Assembly: GCF_904848675.1 (NCBI RefSeq)
Contig: NZ_LR890047.1
Span: forward strand, 496,001-560,000
Direction of reading: 5' to 3'
DNA from: Profftia tarda
GTDB lineage: Bacteria > Pseudomonadota > Gammaproteobacteria > Enterobacterales > Enterobacteriaceae
Length of the DNA: 64,000 nucleotides
Of this stretch, positions 42,786 to 53,306 are shown in pieces; the first letter of the stretch is position 1, and every line of letters begins with the position of its first letter. A program made the position numbers and the translations under genes. Under the pieces are notes generated by a model. It worked only from the letters and a program-made list of their open reading frames with translations. It searched no databases and was not told the origin of the DNA.

Positions 42786-43155
42786 TCCCGAATAAATCAC
42801 TTATAATAATCTTCCTTTCAAAGCATATTTACTGTTGAACAATAAATTAGTATTATGTTTTGAGGAAGAACTTATTCGCATATAAAATATGTCTATTAGA
42901 ATATTAATCATGAAATCACCAGAGAATATCACAAGCTTAGTATTCTTCATCTAATAAACATTTTCATGAAAGAGATTTTATCTTGTTGGGTTCTATATAC
43001 TCATTTAAGAAGTAAGTGGCTTAGTTACTAGATTTTAGTTATATATTATATTCCTTTTAGGAATATGTCTTAAAAATATCTATACAAATTAATCTTCTTA
43101 ATTATGCTTAGAGCCTTAACTAATTAATTTTTTATACTATATCAGTATCAGTAAG

Positions 43156-43178
43156 ACCATCTAATAATATTAGATGGT
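43156..43178. repeat. Perfect 11-bp inverted repeat downstream of gyrB
   Basis: ACCATCTAATA, one base, then its exact reverse complement. About 370 bp past gyrB. No U-tract follows. Confidence 0.7.
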
Positions 43179-43876
43179 TAAAATATAGGTTCCAGCAAAT
43201 ATAGATTGATGATATCTAAATTTATTTTACAGGTTTAATAATTAGACAGTATTACTTATGTCATAAGTCGTATTAACGCATTTTTATTCTAAAAAACATT
43301 TATATCCAATTTAGTAATAGAATTACTATTCTTTACCACTTTGTTATCAAGTAATTAGTTACATATCTTAAATATTTGGTATACTCATATGATAAGAATA
43401 TTTTGAAATTTCTTAGATTTTAACTTATGGTTCTAGCATATAGTATAATTTTTAGTATGGCATTTTTCTCAATAATGAGAAGGATTGCGCAAATAATGCA
43501 GTTTACATAGAAGAATATATCTTTATCGTTGTTAGTGCCATATTATCTTAGACCAAAGATAAAAAATTAGTAATATCAAATGACTAAATATACAATTTTT
43601 CTTCCTCTCCTGATTGCAGGCTTCATGCATTTTTTGTACCTATCAATTTATTAATTTTAGAATTAGATACAAGAATAAGCTTTTATTATCTTTGTGAGAT
43701 ATGTGTATTCTTTGAATACTCTGCTAGATGGGTAAAATATAAGATTGATAATATTCTTGATTATTTAGTAAAATTTAATATAAAAAAATTTTTGGAAAGA
43801 TTTTTATAATTTTATTTTTTATCTATTAGAATCTAAAATAATAAATTTTATTTACTATCGCAATTATGCTTATAAC

Positions 43877-43907
43877 ATCTATCTTGCTTTCTTCAAGCAA
43901 GATAGAT
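43877..43907. repeat. Perfect 13-bp inverted repeat, 5-nt loop
   Basis: ATCTATCTTGCTT, loop TCTTC, then AAGCAAGATAGAT. It is richer in GC than its surroundings. No flanking U-tract, so the role is unclear. Confidence 0.8.
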
Positions 43908-44435
43908 GAAAAGATAGACATCTTGTGTATAATTAATACCATCACTCATGAAAATAATAATAATATCATCCTGATATATCTATATTTGTGAATATCATAT
44001 CAATATCCTTAATCTTAATTAAGAAGCTTTTCTATGCTATGTACAACATATTTATCATTATTATTCAGATTACTTGGTTGCTATCATAGCATATCAATTT
44101 AGGTTGAATTAATATATTATATAAAGATCAAATATTATTTTTTAAGAAGTATGTTTTTATACCTTTAAGGCATTGAGATAATAATCAGCGTAAATTGCGA
44201 TATGTTTTACTGATATATTTGAAAATTACAATTTTAATATATTTTCTTGGTATTTCTGTGATTGTTAGCTGTGATAACATGCTATATATTGATTACTCTG
44301 ATATCAAAATGCATAATATCTGATAATAAAAAATAAGATTTGATATATACAAACCATGCTTTTATAGAGTACTGTTCTTAATTACTTTAAGTTGCTTTAA
44401 TATATAATATTCTCATGAATTCTAAGGAGCATCTG

Positions 44436-45251
44436 ATGTCTATTAAACTTATTGCCATAGATTTAGATGGCACACTTCTTAATAATGATCTTATGATTAC
44501 ACCAGGAGTAAAGGAATCCATCTTATCGGCTATAGCTCATGGCGTGCATATATTATTAGCGACTGGTCGTCCATTTATTGGCGCCAAAAAATATTTGCAA
44601 GAGTTAGAACTAAATAAAGCAGGTTGCTACTGCCTATGCAATAATGGTGCTTTGATTGTTCATGCAGACAATGGGAGACCATTGTTTGAGACTTTGCTAG
44701 ATCATAATGATTATCTATATCTAGAATCACTATCCCATCGGGTTGGCGCACATTTTCATGCTTTTGATTACGATAAGCTTTATACAGCAAATCGTGATAT
44801 AAGTAAATATACTATTTATGAATCATTTATCACAGGTATCCCACTTCATTTTTGTCCTTCTAATGAAATGGATAAAAAAATAAGATTCCCAAAAGTAATG
44901 ATGATAGATCAACCAGAAGTACTTGATGCAGCTATTGACCTTATTCCAAAAGAGATCTATAAACTCTATACTATAATGAAGAGTAGTCCTTATTTCCTGG
45001 AGATATTAAATAAAGAGGCAGATAAAGGGAAAGGTCTTTCGCGTATTGCTCGGTACCTAAATATTTCACATGAAAATGTGATGAGCATTGGTGATCACGA
45101 GAATGACTTAGCAATGATAAAATATGCAGGTATTGGCGTTGCTATGGGTAATGCAGAATATGTAATTAAAGAAGCAGCTCAATTTGTCACTAATAACAAT
45201 CAAGAAGATGGTGTTATGATAGCTATTAACAAGTTGTTATTTCATAAATAG
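44436..45251 (+). CDS. yidA: Sugar-phosphate phosphatase YidA (HAD family)
   Basis: Cof-type HAD phosphatase acting on small sugar phosphates. 271 residues (E. coli 270). Motif I DLDGTLLN with the nucleophile Asp, motif II threonine in ATGRP, lysine in the LYTANRDISKYT cap and KVMMID region, and motif III/IV SIGDHENDLAMI. The start at 44436 has AAGGAG with good spacing; an ATG seven codons upstream precedes that site and is rejected. It follows gyrB as in E. coli, after a dead stretch where yidB has gone. The physiological substrate is uncertain; phosphoglycolate or sugar-phosphate detoxification would explain retention. Confidence 0.96.
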   Translation: MSIKLIAIDLDGTLLNNDLMITPGVKESILSAIAHGVHILLATGRPFIGAKKYLQELELNKAGCYCLCNNGALIVHADNGRPLFETLLDHNDYLYLESLSHRVGAHFHAFDYDKLYTANRDISKYTIYESFITGIPLHFCPSNEMDKKIRFPKVMMIDQPEVLDAAIDLIPKEIYKLYTIMKSSPYFLEILNKEADKGKGLSRIARYLNISHENVMSIGDHENDLAMIKYAGIGVAMGNAEYVIKEAAQFVTNNNQEDGVMIAINKLLFHK

Positions 45252-46623
45252 ATATTATGTTGATTATACTTGCTAAAGCCTTATCATTAAGTGAGTGTAA
45301 GCAATTATACAAAACTAAAATATAATAGTTAACCTGCTGTATTATTTTTATAAAAAGTTAACTATTAAAGTGCACAATTGTTATATTGTCCAAAATTTAT
45401 CATGACAAGATGATTTGATCTGTAAGATGTTGAAAGTAATTACATGGTATTTATGCTAATAATTTTATTTTGGGTAACTTAAGCTGGTTTGCTGTTATAA
45501 ACAATAACTTTTTGCATCTAAGTTCATATTTTAGTAATATTAATTAATTAATATTTTTGATGCATTTTATATAACTTTTCATGCAATTATATTTTTGATA
45601 TCATTTAATTTTATTAAATGTAAAGTTTTAGAATTGAATCAATGAATTTTATTGAACTTTATTATTGTATTTGTATTATTCTTTAAATATTCCTAGTGTG
45701 TAATAAAATTGCTGATATCAAGTTTCAATAAAAATTATTAAAAAATTTTTCAGGCTATATAACTACTAAGTGGTATTTAGCTACTTATATATTCTGCTAA
45801 AATATTTTGAACACTGTGCTTTCTGTGAGTAATATTACAAGATTAATATAACATTCTAAATATCGTACCATGAAGTATAACTTTATTAAATATATTAATT
45901 CCTTTATCTTATTATTTAATCATAGATTCATATAGATTATTTATTGTTGATTTTTAATGATCAGATAATAAGTATCCATCCAGAAAAATGCAATAGCAGC
46001 TTAGAGATTAACTGATACAAAAAATAATACATAAGATTATCTATATATTTTTATTTATAAAGATGGAGGAACCAATTAAATTATCTTTGCTGATTGATTA
46101 ATGAGCATAAATAATACGATCTTTTAATATTGACTTTTCTATGGTCTCTATAAGTTAGATAAGAGAAAAGATGCGCTTATTTGCATAGTTGCATATAAAG
46201 TCTGCTATTTTTAATCCAAAATCTTTATACTGAAACGATGATGTTCTAATCATACTCTGATTTTCTTTAATTAATAATCTTATAAGGTAATAAAATTTAT
46301 CTTGTTCTCATGTATAAATTTTAGGCATAGAACCTTTTTAGTGCTCTCTCTTTCTTCTAGAGAATTGTTCTTAGATGCTTAAAGCTATATATTTCACTTG
46401 AAAATTTTTATAAATTAATAATATTGGTAATAAATAAAGGCATCTTGCTTCTTTCATGATAACTACATGAAGATACATTTTAATTACATCATCCTTATTT
46501 CTTGAATTAAGATTTCGATAGTTAGTCCTAACATTATTAGGACCTTCTTTCTTAGCTAGTAAAATTTTATTGATCATTAAAATTAATTTAGTAAATACTC
46601 CACTACTAGATTATCTAGCATAA
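45252..46623. other. 1.4 kb spacer between yidA and nfuA 3' ends
   Basis: The convergent genes yidA and nfuA end here. Apart from an 11-bp inverted repeat (45323-45367), it is featureless AT-rich DNA. Confidence 0.5.
45323..45367. repeat. 11-bp inverted repeat past yidA
   Basis: TAATAGTTAAC (45323-45333) and its exact reverse complement (45357-45367) around a 23-nt loop, about 70 bp past the yidA stop. Possibly a degenerate terminator; no U-run follows. Confidence 0.5.
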
Positions 46624-47202
46624 TTAGTAGTAAGAATGTATTCCGCGCTCGTGCTCTGTTAAATCTTGTACTCCTTGTAGTTCATGCGGGAACCGATTTA
46701 ATAGCTCTTTTTCAATGCTTTCTCTTAACGTATGCTTCACCCTTGAACAACCATTACATCCCCCTCCAAATTTCAGAATAGCAATGCCGTCTGAGGTTAT
46801 TTTTATAAGATTTACCTTGCCACCATGGTCTGCTAGATGGGGGTTAATATGATATTGGAGTACATAGTTGATACGTGTGCTCAATGAAGTATTTGTATCT
46901 AATTTATGCATATTAGCTTTAGGAGCTTTGAGAGTGAGCTTAGATCCTAGCTGATCAGTAATAAAATCTATTTCAGAATCTTCTAAGTATGGTGCACTTA
47001 TCTCATCAATGTAGGCCGATATTTTTTTAAAATCTAACTTGGTATCACTTTCTTTTATTGTGTTTGGTAGACAATATGAAATTCCGCACTCTGCACTTGA
47101 GGTACCTGGATTACTAATAAAAATACGTATTTGGGTTCCTGATTTTTGTGTTAATAGCAGACGGGAAAGGTGCTCCTGGGCAGGATCTGTGATATGAATC
47201 AT
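46624..47202 (-). CDS. nfuA: Fe/S biogenesis protein NfuA
   Basis: Carrier that takes 4Fe-4S clusters from the scaffold machinery to target apoproteins. 192 residues (E. coli 191). An N-terminal degenerate A-type domain (MIHITDPAQEHLSRLLLTQ...) is followed by the NFU domain with the cluster-ligating CxxC in FGGGCNGCSRV and the C-terminal LTEHERGIHSYY. A weak GAG precedes the ATG. Its E. coli neighbours bioH and gntX are absent. With yggX it makes a second iron/Fe-S gene in the window, consistent with retained respiration. Confidence 0.98.
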   Translation of the reverse strand: MIHITDPAQEHLSRLLLTQKSGTQIRIFISNPGTSSAECGISYCLPNTIKESDTKLDFKKISAYIDEISAPYLEDSEIDFITDQLGSKLTLKAPKANMHKLDTNTSLSTRINYVLQYHINPHLADHGGKVNLIKITSDGIAILKFGGGCNGCSRVKHTLRESIEKELLNRFPHELQGVQDLTEHERGIHSYY

Positions 47203-47927
47203 AGTATTACTCGATAGTTAGTTTATCTGCTTATTTATATTATGTGAAGTAAAAAATTTAACGCACTTTAATAAATAGATATAGCTTGTAATATATTTTC
47301 TCTATTAAGAATCGGCAATTTATCTATAATTGTAGCTCTGTGGTAATAAATTTATAGATGTTTAAGCAGTTTAGCAAATATTTTTATATTAGCATACTAA
47401 GTACTACTTGTGCGCATTATTTAGTTTATTGAGAAACATTATTATTCCTGATGTATTTAAATATTTTTATATTTTAGATTTGCTATTAATAAGAAAATCT
47501 TATAGAAGATTTTATCTGATAAATGTTATTTGTTACAAAATATGTTTTTATTGCTATGTTGATGAATTATATTAGAATGAGATAAAATACGATCTGTATT
47601 AAACAGATATTTTATTCTTAATATGTGATGATCATATTGAGTAATATTGTATCGCTTATTCAGCTATTAAAATTAAGCTAAGTAATACCATTACTATCAG
47701 AATTACAGAATTTTATAAGTATTACATAAAAATATGTTAAATATAATCTCATTGATAAAAATTGGCAAGTAATCATGTAGATGATATCATTATGTAGTTA
47801 TGATATGGTTCATATGATATCTATCATTTTTAGCATTTGAGCTTTATTTAATAAATATATCTTATTTCATTTTATCTTCCTTAGCTGTTTGTAACTAAGT
47901 TTTAAATACATGTTGGCTCTAAGTATT

Positions 47928-47964
47928 CATAAAAAATTTGTATAATTTATACAAATTTTTTATG
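47928..47964. repeat. Perfect 17-bp inverted repeat, A6/T6 flanked
   Basis: CATAAAAAATTTGTATA, loop ATT, then its exact reverse complement. On both strands it reads A-run, stem, T-run, the polarity of a bidirectional intrinsic terminator, but the stem has only two GC pairs per arm. Confidence 0.8.
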
Positions 47965-48356
47965 TCATGTGTTTTATAAATAAAAAATTTTTAGATCAGA
48001 TCCTGATGATAATGAAGTTATCATGATTATCTCTATATTTTTAAATTATCATTTAATTACATGCTATTTTAGAAAACGTCTTTAGATAAATAATTTTATT
48101 TTAGATTAAAATCTTGCATCGTCTATAATAGCTATAGTATGTACTATATTACATTCTAAAATAGAAATATTCATGAATATATAATAGCTTACACTATTTT
48201 AATAAATCGTTTATTTTGCACTAAAGGTCTGTTCTATTTTTTATGAATATATTGCAGCATATGCAATATATAGATTCTAAAAAATATTTAGAAATTGTTT
48301 TAGTTAATTAACTATATTATTTATAGTTTAAATCTTAGTTTCTGCTTGTATTTATA

Positions 48357-48388
48357 CTTATTTATCGCTTATTTATCGCTTATTTATA
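48357..48388. repeat. Short tandem repeat, 11-bp unit
   Basis: About 2.9 copies of CTTATTTATCG, the last one degenerate. Probably a slippage product in neutral DNA. Confidence 0.7.
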
Positions 48389-48689
48389 GTAAGTATCTAG
48401 AAGGAAATAGATGCAGTTCGTTCTATTATGAGTATATAACCTAATAGCATAATTAGATCATTGATATATTAAATACATTGCATCTCTAAAAGATGATGAA
48501 TTTTTGAACGATAAGGGTCCATAAACTCTTTGCTGTTTCTCTTATTCAGCTTAAATTTTTATTATCAGGATTAGCAAATACGCTCTGTAGTATACCTAAT
48601 TGTTCTATAATATGATGTATACTTGCAGCCATAAAATTAGATAAATTTATAGGTCTAATAAGTACTTGCGGTTTTATCTTATAGATTAC

Positions 48690-48774
48690 TGGTGCCGAAA
48701 GCCGGACTCGAACCGGCACGTTTTTCAACGGTTGATTTTGAATCAACTGCGTCTACCGCTTCCGCCATTTCGGC
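48690..48774 (-). tRNA. leuX: tRNA-Leu (anticodon CAA)
   Basis: 85-nt class II tRNA reading UUG. Acceptor GCCGAAA/TTTCGGC, D arm TGGCGGAAGCGGTAGACGC, anticodon stem GTTGA/TCAAC around loop TTCAAAA, a variable arm CGTTGAAAAACG, T arm CCGGTTCGAGTCCGG and an encoded CCA. Very close to E. coli leuX. Confidence 0.97.
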
Positions 48775-50088
48775 ATAGAGCATTAATATTAAAATTAATC
48801 TTATCATCTTATATGATATCGTATTAATTTTATGTAAATTAAATGTTTTTGTAAAGAGCTAACTGTTGCATCTCGTAATTATGATATAACAGATGATTTA
48901 AGGCAACAATTAAAATATAAACCGAGGTTTGTTTATTTTGCTTTATGTATCTCTTGAGATGTTAGCAGATATTGTTTTTATTAACTAATACCATTAGGTT
49001 TAAATATTAAAAATATATCAGACGATATTTGCTAGTATTATAGCATACCATTCTAACTAGTAGAAGATTGATACAGTATATAAAATTATTTGTTCTGATA
49101 TATTATCATTTATTATGTAACTCTTATAACTGCTTATAGTTATCTAGTTGACAGTTAATATCTAAAAGAGCAGGGATAAACTTACAGTAAGTTTAATATA
49201 TTTCTGGAAAGAAACTTTATAAAGGACATGATGCTATCATTTTTGTCTGATTTTATATAAAATTTCAATAGAAGTTTATTAGTTTTATAGCACAACAAAT
49301 GATAAATGTAATTTATTCCAATAAAATATATTGTAAAAGATATTATTATGCCACTTAATTCACTTAAATAATTAATATAATTGTTTTTAGCTTTTGGCAT
49401 AATAGTGCTATGATAAATTTAGTAATTAATATTTTATATTAGATTTGATGTAACTCCCCTTACACTATAGTCATAAGGATTTATTATCTGTAGATCTATC
49501 TTATATTAATAATATAAAATAATATATCTTTTATTTGTTAAATATCACTATAATTTTTTAAAAAATTATAGTGATATTTCATGTTTATATTTTATTTTTA
49601 GTTATTTAAGTAAAATCTTTATGGCATAAAGAATTAAAAAATTACTACAATATATCTCTTAATATTATAGTATCCGCAATAAATACTAAAGAAGTATGAA
49701 TTACTATCCTAATTTTTTCTTGGATATTATATATTGACAATATTTTAAATAAGGAATAGCTAAGAGTTAGATAATATAAAACTGTTTAAAATTATTGTAA
49801 TACCTTTTGTTAAGATATTATAAAATAATGAGTGTCTTCATAAAATATTAATTATTTTGATTCTGATTCTTTCTAGTACACTATGACTAAGAGTATAGTA
49901 ATAATTATATTTTCATGAATTATTTATTATCTTAATAAGATAATTTTTTCTATTTCTGGAAACATGGGCATAAATACTTTATAAAAATAATTAAGATATA
50001 TTCTTCCAACATAGAAGAACATGAAATAATGGCTGCTGCAGGGCATTCTTTTGGGCACTATAGAATCATACAATGATATTCTATCTTT
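48775..50088. other. 1.3 kb spacer between tRNA-Leu and waaC 3' end
   Basis: AT-rich. It contains the 40-bp palindrome at 49540-49579 and a GC-richer patch (about 50030-50070) immediately downstream of waaC that may be a remnant of the next LPS gene. No intact ORF. Confidence 0.5.
49540..49579. repeat. 40-bp perfect palindrome
   Basis: Left arm AAATATCACTATAATTTTTT (49540-49559) is followed directly, with no loop, by its exact reverse complement (49560-49579). It lies in neutral-looking spacer. A cruciform or very stable RNA hairpin is possible; function unknown. Confidence 0.9.
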
Positions 50089-51069
50089 CTATAGAGTTCC
50101 TTTAAGATACAATATATATAGTAATAATTTAATGACAATATTAGGTCTTAATTCACTCATTTTTTTATTCGCAGAACAATATACGATCTGATTTTTTCCA
50201 TAAGTTCCAATTAGCTGCGGATCAGTTGGACCATATAGCGTTATATTTGGGCGATCAAGAGCAGAAGCTAAATGACTCAGACCTGTATCTACAGATACTA
50301 GTGCCTTTGCTCCTACAATGACTTCTGCTACCTGCTCCAGGGATAATCGTGGTAAAACTTCTACATTCTGAAAACCCTCTTTTAAGATCATAGCGCGTTC
50401 CTGTTCATATTTAGTGCCCCAGGGGAGTTTAATCTTAATTCCTGTAGATTCAGTTAGAGCAATTAGATCACGCCAGTGTTGTGTTGGCCAGTGCTTATCA
50501 TTACGTGTTGTTGAATGAAGAAAAACTAGATAACGGTCATAATCTGGTGGCAAACGTTTCAGAAATAGTTCTAGAGGAATAGTATTATTAATACTTTCTG
50601 GTTTTTTATATTTTAAACTAAACGCAAAGAGTTCACGTATTCTTTCTACGGCGTGTATTTTTTTGCTTATGCGGTAGGTATGTGTAAAAAAACAACTGGC
50701 AAAAAGTTCCCGAGAACTCCTATAATCTTCTCCATGAATTGGTCCTTTTGCAATTCTTGTAATTAGAGCAGCGCTTTTCATCAGGCCTTGAGCATCAATA
50801 ACAGCATGGTAGTGACGGCACTGAATTTCTTTTCTAAAATTATAACGCTCTTGACGAGTTGTTGTAGAAAACCAGTTTTTTCTCCAGCGACGAAAAGCAA
50901 CAGGGATAACTCGGTTAACAGCAGGGTGCCAGTATGGAATTTGCGCAAAATCCTCTTCTACTACCCAGTCAAATTTAATGTTTGGAATAGCATGTGCAGC
51001 ATCTGATAGTGCTGGTAAAGTATTTATAATATCTCCCATTGATGAGGTTTTTACAATCAGAACGTGCAT
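50089..51069 (-). CDS. waaC: LPS heptosyltransferase I
   Basis: Cytoplasmic-face GT9 enzyme adding the first L-glycero-D-manno-heptose to Kdo2-lipid A. 326 residues (E. coli 319). N-terminal MHVLIVKTSSMGDIINTLPAL, FDWVVEEDFAQIPYWHPAV, VIDAQGLMKSA, and the donor-binding SVDTGLSHLASALDRPNITLYGPTDP. It overlaps waaF by 13 bp and is the last gene of the rfaD-waaF-waaC operon. In relatives further core genes (waaL or others) follow; here the downstream DNA is dead apart from a small GC-rich patch. Confidence 0.98.
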   Translation of the reverse strand: MHVLIVKTSSMGDIINTLPALSDAAHAIPNIKFDWVVEEDFAQIPYWHPAVNRVIPVAFRRWRKNWFSTTTRQERYNFRKEIQCRHYHAVIDAQGLMKSAALITRIAKGPIHGEDYRSSRELFASCFFTHTYRISKKIHAVERIRELFAFSLKYKKPESINNTIPLELFLKRLPPDYDRYLVFLHSTTRNDKHWPTQHWRDLIALTESTGIKIKLPWGTKYEQERAMILKEGFQNVEVLPRLSLEQVAEVIVGAKALVSVDTGLSHLASALDRPNITLYGPTDPQLIGTYGKNQIVYCSANKKMSELRPNIVIKLLLYILYLKGTL

Positions 51070-52121
51070 GAGTGCTGTGAATCCTTTGTTAATAACTTCT
51101 GCAATGCGCGAAGAACAGTATTAGGCTTGATATCGATCAGACTATGATGATATTGCTGATTAATATCTTTCTGACAAATTTTATAAGAAACTGTAATCAA
51201 ACGGATCACTATTGCTCTTGGGGATAATGGCGGGGTGAAATCTGGGCTAGTAGGGCCATAAAGGGCAACTAGAGGTTTATTGACTGCGGCAGCAACGTGC
51301 ATTAGACCTGAGTCATTGGTAACTATAGCATCGCACGCTGCAATCAATGCAACGACCTGCTCTAAATTTGTTTGTCCTACAAGATTTAAACAGTGCTCTC
51401 GAGCATTTTTAGTAAGCGCATTACATATTTCTGTGCCTATTGGGTGGTCTTTAGCTGATCCAAATAAGACTATCCTATATCCTTGATCTATAAGTTTCTG
51501 TGATAGACTAGCATAGTGATAATGCGGCCAGCGTTTTACTAGTCCGAATTCAGCTCCTGGGCATAACCCTATGATAGAACGATTGCTTTTTAGGTTAAAA
51601 ATATCTGCAGTTTCTTCAATCTCTTGCTCAGACAAGCGTATTTTTGGCAATAACAAAGGCTTAGATAGGGTTTTTGCTAACTTAATATGCTGTTGTGGAT
51701 AGGCTAATGCAATGTATCGTTCTACCATTAGAGGTAATGCTTTTTCTTGTGGATAATTATATACATGAGTCAATAATCCATAGCGCATTTCACCTTTCCA
51801 TCCAGCTCTGAATGGAATCCGGGCAAAGAATGGCACTAGAGCTGATTTGAATGAATGTGGCAGTATATAAGCACGATCATAACCACTATCACGCAAACTC
51901 TTCCCTAAACGATAACGTTTGGTAAGCGCTAGTGTTCCATGTCCTAAGGGAATATCAATAGCTTTGTTGACTTCCGGCATACGAGATAATAAGGAACGAC
52001 ACCAGTCAGGTGCTATAACATCTATTTTAGTATTAGTATTTTGATCCTTTAAGGTTCGGTACAAGCTATGCGACATTATCATATCTCCTACCCATGAAGG
52101 TCCGATGATAAGTATTTTCAT
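51057..52121 (-). CDS. waaF: LPS heptosyltransferase II
   Basis: GT9 enzyme adding the second heptose of the inner core. 354 residues (E. coli 348). MKILIIGPSWVGDMIMSHSLYRTL start with AGGAAGAG upstream; LGLCPGAEFG-type motif (IIGLCPGAEFGLVKRWPHYHYA), VLFGSAKDHPIG and TNDSGLMHVAAAVNKPLVALYGPTSPDFTPPLS. It lies 15 bp after rfaD and overlaps waaC by 13 bp, so it is translationally coupled. All substrate-site motifs look intact. Confidence 0.98.
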   Translation of the reverse strand: MKILIIGPSWVGDMIMSHSLYRTLKDQNTNTKIDVIAPDWCRSLLSRMPEVNKAIDIPLGHGTLALTKRYRLGKSLRDSGYDRAYILPHSFKSALVPFFARIPFRAGWKGEMRYGLLTHVYNYPQEKALPLMVERYIALAYPQQHIKLAKTLSKPLLLPKIRLSEQEIEETADIFNLKSNRSIIGLCPGAEFGLVKRWPHYHYASLSQKLIDQGYRIVLFGSAKDHPIGTEICNALTKNAREHCLNLVGQTNLEQVVALIAACDAIVTNDSGLMHVAAAVNKPLVALYGPTSPDFTPPLSPRAIVIRLITVSYKICQKDINQQYHHSLIDIKPNTVLRALQKLLTKDSQHSCTF

Positions 52122-52136
52122 GCTGTGCTCTCTTCC

Positions 52137-53084
52137 TTATGATTCACGCAAATTTTTAGGCTTTGTATTCAGCCATAAAAGATATTCTCTGATGCCTTCT
52201 GTGATAGTTTTGAATGATTGATCGTAACCTGCTATACGTAGTTTACTGAGATCAGCTTTGGTAAAGATTTGATAATGACCTTTTAGTTTGTCTGGGAAAG
52301 GGATATAAGTAATCCTGCTTTTATGATGATATGCAATTATAGCATCAGCAATAGTTTTAAAAGATTCAGCGCGTCCGGTGCCGCAGTTAAAGATACCAGA
52401 GATTCCCTGCTGCCAGAACCATAGATTTACATCAGCGACGTCTGTGACATAGATGAAATCACGTTTGAAAATATCACTGCCTTCAAACAATTTTTGATCT
52501 TCGCCATTTCTAGCTTGATGGTTCAAATGAAACACAATGCTAGCCATGCTGCCTTTATGTCCCTCACGCGGACCATAAACGTTGAAGTAACGTAAGCCAC
52601 ACACCTGTGATTTTACCTTTGGCAGAATATGACGAACATATTGGTCAAATAAAAATTTAGAATAACCATAAACATTTAAAGGTTCTTCGAATGAACGATC
52701 TTCCTTAAAATATTTAGCAAGACCATAAATAGCAGCTGAAGATGCGTAAAGAAATGGAGTATGACGTTTCAGGCAGAAATGCAATAATGTTTTAGAATAT
52801 TGGTAGTTATTCTCCATAATATATCGACCATCCCATTCGGTTGTAGATGAGCAGGCTCCTTGATGGAAAATAGCATCTATGGATTCTAAATAATTGTTGT
52901 TTATAACTTTTTTTATAAATTGTTTTTGATCGATATAGTCACTTATTTCAAGATCAACCAAATTAACAAATTTGCTACCATCTTGAAGGTTATCAACGAC
53001 AATAATATCAGTATATCCAATATTATTCAGGGCTTTCACGAGGTTACTTCCTATCATGCCAGCGCCACCAGTTACAATAATCAT
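52137..53084 (-). CDS. rfaD: ADP-L-glycero-D-manno-heptose 6-epimerase
   Basis: Epimerises ADP-D-glycero- to ADP-L-glycero-manno-heptose, the donor used by WaaC and WaaF. An extended SDR of 315 residues (E. coli 310). NADP-binding TGGAGMIGSNLV (usually FIG), SSTTEWDGRYIMENN, SSAAIYG, the catalytic YxxxK in YGYSKFLFDQYV, and RYFNVYGPREGHKGSMAS. AAGGTGA precedes the ATG. First gene of the operon. The E. coli gene (htrM) is known to be heat-inducible; I did not find a convincing sigma-32 site here. Also called hldD. Confidence 0.98.
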   Translation of the reverse strand: MIIVTGGAGMIGSNLVKALNNIGYTDIIVVDNLQDGSKFVNLVDLEISDYIDQKQFIKKVINNNYLESIDAIFHQGACSSTTEWDGRYIMENNYQYSKTLLHFCLKRHTPFLYASSAAIYGLAKYFKEDRSFEEPLNVYGYSKFLFDQYVRHILPKVKSQVCGLRYFNVYGPREGHKGSMASIVFHLNHQARNGEDQKLFEGSDIFKRDFIYVTDVADVNLWFWQQGISGIFNCGTGRAESFKTIADAIIAYHHKSRITYIPFPDKLKGHYQIFTKADLSKLRIAGYDQSFKTITEGIREYLLWLNTKPKNLRES

Positions 53085-53114
53085 CAGATCACCTTATAAT
53101 CAATAGAATGTATA

Positions 53115-53132
53115 GTGGATCAAAAGATCCAC
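53115..53132. repeat. 7-bp GC-containing hairpin in the rfaD 5' region
   Basis: GTGGATC-AAAA-GATCCAC, 31 bp upstream of the rfaD start, within its probable 5' UTR. It could affect expression; function unknown. Confidence 0.6.
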
Positions 53133-53306
53133 ATAACTTGATAATGGTCATTTCACTACCTAATTAGGTTTTATTAACAAATAACGTTGATGACATATGA
53201 CTGTGTTTATTGCTTATACTCTATGAACCTCTATATCTCCATCTACGCACTTTTATGAAATGACGGTAATTTTAAATTATTATGTAAATAACCATTCTAA
53301 CAATAT

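Larger units (their letters stand above)
42786..44435. other. 1.65 kb spacer between gyrB and yidA
   Basis: AT-rich with no ORF. It contains the inverted repeats at 43156-43178 and 43877-43907. E. coli has yidB here; it is not recognisable. Confidence 0.5.
47203..48689. other. 1.5 kb spacer upstream of nfuA
   Basis: AT-rich, with no gene. It contains the hairpin at 47928-47964 and a short tandem repeat at 48357-48388. Confidence 0.5.

Noticed and set aside
48357..48388. 11-bp tandem repeat as a CRISPR-like array
   Set aside because: The units are contiguous without spacers and only three copies; a simple slippage repeat. No cas genes in the window.
48546..48746. 66-codon ORF across the tRNA-Leu gene
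   Set aside because: Shadow of the tRNA gene, not a protein.
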